Source of the DNA: Clostridiales bacterium
GTDB taxonomy: Bacteria; Bacillota_A; Clostridia; Christensenellales; Borkfalkiaceae
Direction of reading: 5' to 3'
Assembly: GCA_015055785.1 (NCBI GenBank)
Contig: SVHQ01000076.1
Location: 1 to 7,676 of the forward strand
DNA length: 7,676 nucleotides
The notes beneath the pieces were generated by a model, which was given only the letters and a program-made list of their open reading frames with translations, did no database searches and was not told where the DNA came from. Both the position numbers and the translations under genes were made by a program. Positions 5,184 to 7,676 of this stretch are shown piece by piece (within the stretch, counting starts at the first letter, position 1; every line of letters starts with the position of its first letter).

Positions 5184-6614
5184 TTACGCCTCTACGCTTT
5201 TTTCCTTTAAAGCATGCTCGTTTAATATTTTTTTCAAAAACACTTGAATAAAGACAAATCCCACGAGTAGCGTCACGACCCAAGTAATCGGATAAGAAAT
5301 AAACACAGTGCTCAGCGTTTGAGAAATCGGGAACAAAGTCCCTATCCAAATCATTCTAAATACACACACGCCCACAAGCGAAATGACCATGGAAGTAAAG
5401 GATTTTCCTATACCTCTCAATATACCGAAAGTCACTTCCATAATACCATCCAAGAAATAGAAAGTGAGGATATAACGGAAACGGGTTTGTGCCGCATACA
5501 TTTCCAGCTCTTTTAAGCTCCCTGCCGCGCCGTCTATAACGCCGTATAACGACAGTAAAGGTTTTTGAAACAGCAATACGAACGCCGACAGAGAAATGCC
5601 AATAATCGAGGTGATTAAGAAGCAGGAATACATAATTCTTTTTATTCTTTGCGGTTTGCCTGCCCCCATGTTTTGGCTGGAAACAGTGATGGCACCTTGA
5701 TATACAGAGTTCATCGCCGTATAGACAAAACCCTCTATATTCCCTGCCGCCGCACTGCCATTTACGATAGGGTCGAATACTCTATCGGGAGGGCACATCG
5801 CGTTATTTACCGTTACGATAGACGATTGAATAATCACGTTAGAAAGGGAGAACAATGCCCCTTGGATACCCGCCGGCAGACCGTTTTTTACAATATCTCG
5901 AAAAGCTTGCTTGTCCAGCTTTAATTTCGCCCATGAAAAGGTTGTATAGTCTTGGTCTTTGTGCAGTTTTATTAATAAAATTATCGCCGAAGCAACGTTC
6001 GCAATTGCTGTTGCAAGCGCAACGCCTTCTACCGACCAACCCACCACCAAAACGAAGAAGAAATTCAGTCCAACGTTCAAAATTCCTGTTATCGATAACA
6101 CAATCAGCGGTGTTTTTGCATCCCCTTTTGCTCTGAAAATGGCAATTAAATAATTCGCCAGTGCCAAGAAAGGTACGCAAGCAAAATAAATCGACGTGTA
6201 AGTAACTGCCAAGTTTAAAAGCGAACCTTCCGCGCCCATATACTGCAATACAGGTCTTGCCACCAGCAAGCCAATCGCGCCGCCAATTACGCCAAACAGC
6301 ACCGCCATCATTAAGGAGGTATGCACCGCTTTTTGCGTATTTTCCTTATTTTTCGCGCCTATTTCTCTCGACACTACAACGTTCGCGCCCACCGAAAAAC
6401 CGATAAATACGTTAATTACCAATTGAATAAACGCACCCGTCATCCCAATCGCACCCTTTGCATTTGGTTCGTGCGACATGCTAACGACCATCATATCCGC
6501 CGCATTATAAAACATCTGTAAAAGGTTGGTCACCATAATCGGCAAAATAAACCAAACGATTTTCAGAAAGACCCTACCTTGTGTAAAGTCCACCTTCCTT
6601 TTTACTTTTTGCAT
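5184..6614 (-). CDS. MATE family efflux transporter
   Basis: This 476-residue, strongly hydrophobic protein has the usual MATE length (450-480) and should span the membrane about twelve times. The N-terminal lobe shows the family opening TQGRVFLKIVWFILPIMVTN with NLLQMFYNAADMMVV (30-44), then IGFSVGANVVVSREIGAKN (71-89). The C-terminal lobe has the matching NGSAAAGNIEGFVYTAMN (285-302) and SSQNMGAGK (312-320). MATE proteins export cationic drugs or metabolites using Na+ or H+ gradients; substrate and ion cannot be read from the sequence. An AGGTGA ribosome site lies seven bases before the ATG. Only 30 bases separate it from the rpe stop, so the two genes are probably cotranscribed from upstream of rpe. 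Residues 272-285 (AMCPPDRVFDPIVN) look like a longer-than-usual loop before the NIEGF motif. Confidence 0.93.
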   Translation of the reverse strand: MQKVKRKVDFTQGRVFLKIVWFILPIMVTNLLQMFYNAADMMVVSMSHEPNAKGAIGMTGAFIQLVINVFIGFSVGANVVVSREIGAKNKENTQKAVHTSLMMAVLFGVIGGAIGLLVARPVLQYMGAEGSLLNLAVTYTSIYFACVPFLALANYLIAIFRAKGDAKTPLIVLSITGILNVGLNFFFVLVVGWSVEGVALATAIANVASAIILLIKLHKDQDYTTFSWAKLKLDKQAFRDIVKNGLPAGIQGALFSLSNVIIQSSIVTVNNAMCPPDRVFDPIVNGSAAAGNIEGFVYTAMNSVYQGAITVSSQNMGAGKPQRIKRIMYSCFLITSIIGISLSAFVLLFQKPLLSLYGVIDGAAGSLKELEMYAAQTRFRYILTFYFLDGIMEVTFGILRGIGKSFTSMVISLVGVCVFRMIWIGTLFPISQTLSTVFISYPITWVVTLLVGFVFIQVFLKKILNEHALKEKSVEA

Positions 6615-6644
6615 ATTCTCACCTATACGTTCTTTTGTGTCAAG

Positions 6645-7298
6645 CTATGCCTTTAAACGCGCTATCGTTTCTCTCTTATTTTCCGCCTTAAAAACGGTAC
6701 TCCCGGCTACGATGACGTTCGCGCCCGCCGCCTTGATTTCGTCCACGTTTTCTATCGTTACGCCGCCGTCAATCTGTAAATCGATATCCTTTCCACACTC
6801 GTTAATTATCGCACGAATCTCACGCAATTTATCCAGCGCAGACGGAATAAATTTCTGACCGCCAAACCCAGGAAACACACTCATTACCAACACCATATCA
6901 CACATGGGGATAAGGTCTTTTATCTTTTCCACGGGCGTATCGGGATTGATTACCGCGCCGCATTTTACACCCGTCGATTTTATGAAAGCAAGCACTTCTT
7001 TTAAATTATCCCGACAAGCTTCGTAATGCACAGTGATGATGTCCGCGCCTGCTTTTGCAAAGCGTTCGACGTATTTTTCGGGCTGTACAATCATCAAATG
7101 GCAATCGAGCGGCAATTTTGTCAACGGACGGATATCCTCTATCATTTTAATGCCAAACGTGATATTGTTTACAAATACGCCGTCCATGACGTCACAATGA
7201 ATGACGTCTGCGCCGCACTTTTCCAGCTCGATAATTTCTTCGCCCATTTTTGAGAAATTCGCCGAAAGTATCGACGGGGCGATTTTTATATTTTTCAT
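6645..7298 (-). CDS. rpe: Ribulose-phosphate 3-epimerase
   Basis: This 217-residue TIM-barrel enzyme interconverts ribulose 5-phosphate and xylulose 5-phosphate in the cytoplasmic pentose phosphate pathway. Expected residues are all present: APSILSAN (Ser9), HCDVMDG with His34 and Asp36 as metal/catalytic residues, CHLMI (His67), QIDGG with Asp177 as the second catalytic acid, and a phosphate-binding VAGSTVF (197-203). The glycine loop reads VFPGFGGQKF (141-150), with Phe142 where most homologues have Asn. Length is normal. AGGAGAG just upstream supports the ATG at 7298. It is the first visible gene of a minus-strand operon with the MATE gene. No clear promoter is seen directly upstream, where repeats begin, so transcription may come from beyond 7676. 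Confidence 0.96.
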   Translation of the reverse strand: MKNIKIAPSILSANFSKMGEEIIELEKCGADVIHCDVMDGVFVNNITFGIKMIEDIRPLTKLPLDCHLMIVQPEKYVERFAKAGADIITVHYEACRDNLKEVLAFIKSTGVKCGAVINPDTPVEKIKDLIPMCDMVLVMSVFPGFGGQKFIPSALDKLREIRAIINECGKDIDLQIDGGVTIENVDEIKAAGANVIVAGSTVFKAENKRETIARLKA

Positions 7299-7332
7299 AT
7301 ACTTCTCTCCTATATGTTGCTGTATTTCTTAT

Positions 7333-7396
7333 GAGATTGCCACACTGCACTTCGTTTCGTTTAACTTCGCCAAATAGCAAGCTGAACGCAATGACA
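7333..7396 (-). repeat. Intergenic repeat module D, upstream of rpe
   Basis: Read on the minus strand, the module opens with TGTCATTGCG and closes with GTGGCAATCTC, the same ends as copy C at 4993-5031. It is longer (64 bases) and contains the 20-base segment shared with 4964-4983. It lies 34 bases upstream of the rpe start, so it is probably within or next to the rpe leader. No gene is seen in 7299-7676. Confidence 0.65.
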
Positions 7397-7424
7397 GTTT
7401 GGTATCCTTTATTGCTGTAAAAAT

Positions 7425-7460
7425 AAGGTCGAGGTTCCATTTTTGCGGATAAGGTGCTAC
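7425..7460 (+). repeat. 36-base direct repeat, copy 1
   Basis: AAGGTCGAGGTTCC is followed by ATTTTTGCGGATAAGGTGCTAC. It matches 7557-7592 at 35 of 36 positions (A at 7439, G at 7571). The copies lie 132 bases apart, start to start, in the same orientation. The flanking sequence differs beyond the repeat ends. Confidence 0.85.
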
Positions 7461-7479
7461 CCTCTTTCGATAAAGCTCG

Positions 7480-7523
7480 GGAACGCGGAGAGTGTGGCAG
7501 ATTGCCGCAAAACACGCGGTTCC
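7480..7523. repeat. Nested hairpin between the 36-base repeats
   Basis: GGAACGCG (7480-7487) pairs with CGCGGTTCC (7515-7523) with one bulged base. Inside, GTGT (7492-7495) can pair with ACAC (7512-7515), and GGCA with TGCC around a GAT loop (7496-7506). The GTGT/ACAC pairing competes for one base with the outer stem. It has no T tract. Confidence 0.45.
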
Positions 7524-7563
7524 GACCGACGGGAGCGTACATAAACGTACGCGAGCAAGGTCG
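7523..7563. repeat. Hairpin adjoining the second 36-base repeat
   Basis: GCGTAC (7535-7540) pairs with GTACGC (7547-7552) around ATAAAC, and outer arms CGACC (7523-7527) and GGTCG (7559-7563) can also pair. The right outer arm is the start of the second 36-base repeat, so the repeat and the hairpin form one structural unit. Confidence 0.5.
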
Positions 7564-7592
7564 AGGTTCCGTTTTTGCGGATAAGGTGCTAC
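7557..7592 (+). repeat. 36-base direct repeat, copy 2
   Basis: This is the second copy of the element at 7425-7460 and differs only at 7571 (G for A). Beyond 7592 the sequence is unrelated to that following copy 1. The pair brackets two hairpins (7480-7563). Confidence 0.85.
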
Positions 7593-7649
7593 GCTATACG
7601 CGTTCCAAATAATTAGCGCGGAGTTGTCCGCACGCACCCCCTATATCCA

Positions 7650-7676
7650 CCCCAATTTGACGGCGTAAAGTTGGGG
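7650..7676. repeat. Inverted repeat at the window end
   Basis: CCCCAA (7650-7655) pairs with TTGGGG (7671-7676). TTT (7656-7658) pairs with AAA (7667-7669), leaving G7670 bulged and an eight-base loop. It ends exactly at the window edge, so a longer element may continue outside. Confidence 0.5.

Noticed and set aside
4912..5349. A 145-codon open frame on the minus strand.
   Set aside because: It overlaps the MATE 3' end, the operon terminator and the repeat mosaic, has no recognisable domain, and its sequence is translated repeat.
7192..7637. Two overlapping minus-strand open frames upstream of rpe (7192-7542 and 7329-7637).
   Set aside because: They consist of translated repeats and hairpins, and the first also overlaps rpe out of frame. 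No ribosome site or domain is seen.

Overview
The window looks like a chromosomal segment from a Clostridia-like Firmicute of moderate GC. The evidence is the block of ribulose-phosphate epimerase, L28 (rpmB), Asp23-family protein, DAK/FakA kinase and RecG, which is a familiar neighbourhood in Firmicutes. Strong sigma-A-type promoters and GGAGG-type ribosome sites also fit. No 16S or other marker is present, so the lineage cannot be named more closely.

Layout. Positions 1-356 (minus) hold the N-terminal 118 codons of recG, cut by the window edge. Positions 357-583 hold a likely recG promoter, an array of four small hairpins separated by ATTCAY, and the fakA terminator. fakA (584-2230) and asp23 (2453-2803) follow on the minus strand, separated by an asp23 terminator and a leader with a long imperfect stem-loop. 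asp23 and rpmB (3046-3237, plus) are divergent, with near-consensus promoters on either side of a T-tract-rich spacer. rpmB converges on a gene for a secreted von Willebrand factor A lipoprotein (3349-4680, minus), and two strong intrinsic terminators lie between them. The lipoprotein has its own near-perfect promoter at 4710-4738. Positions 4739-5183 carry no gene but hold a mosaic of short repeats and the terminator of the next operon. A two-gene minus-strand operon follows: rpe (6645-7298), then a MATE transporter (5184-6614). Positions 7299-7676 hold repeats and hairpins and no gene.

How the genes relate. rpmB serves translation, recG fork repair, fakA fatty-acid activation through unseen FakB partners, and rpe the pentose phosphate pathway. 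The Asp23 protein belongs to an envelope/stress-associated family. These are housekeeping genes that often sit together without sharing a pathway. The vWA lipoprotein and the MATE pump are the accessory part: in many Firmicutes rpe lies close to rpmB without them. The rpe-MATE operon is flanked on both sides by members of the same repeat family, which is compatible with past rearrangement here.

No CRISPR array, phage, transposase, tRNA or rRNA was seen. The most unusual material is non-coding: the hairpin array before recG, the composite 60-bp repeats at 4839-5052, the 36-bp direct repeats at 7425-7592, and the fakA leader stem.
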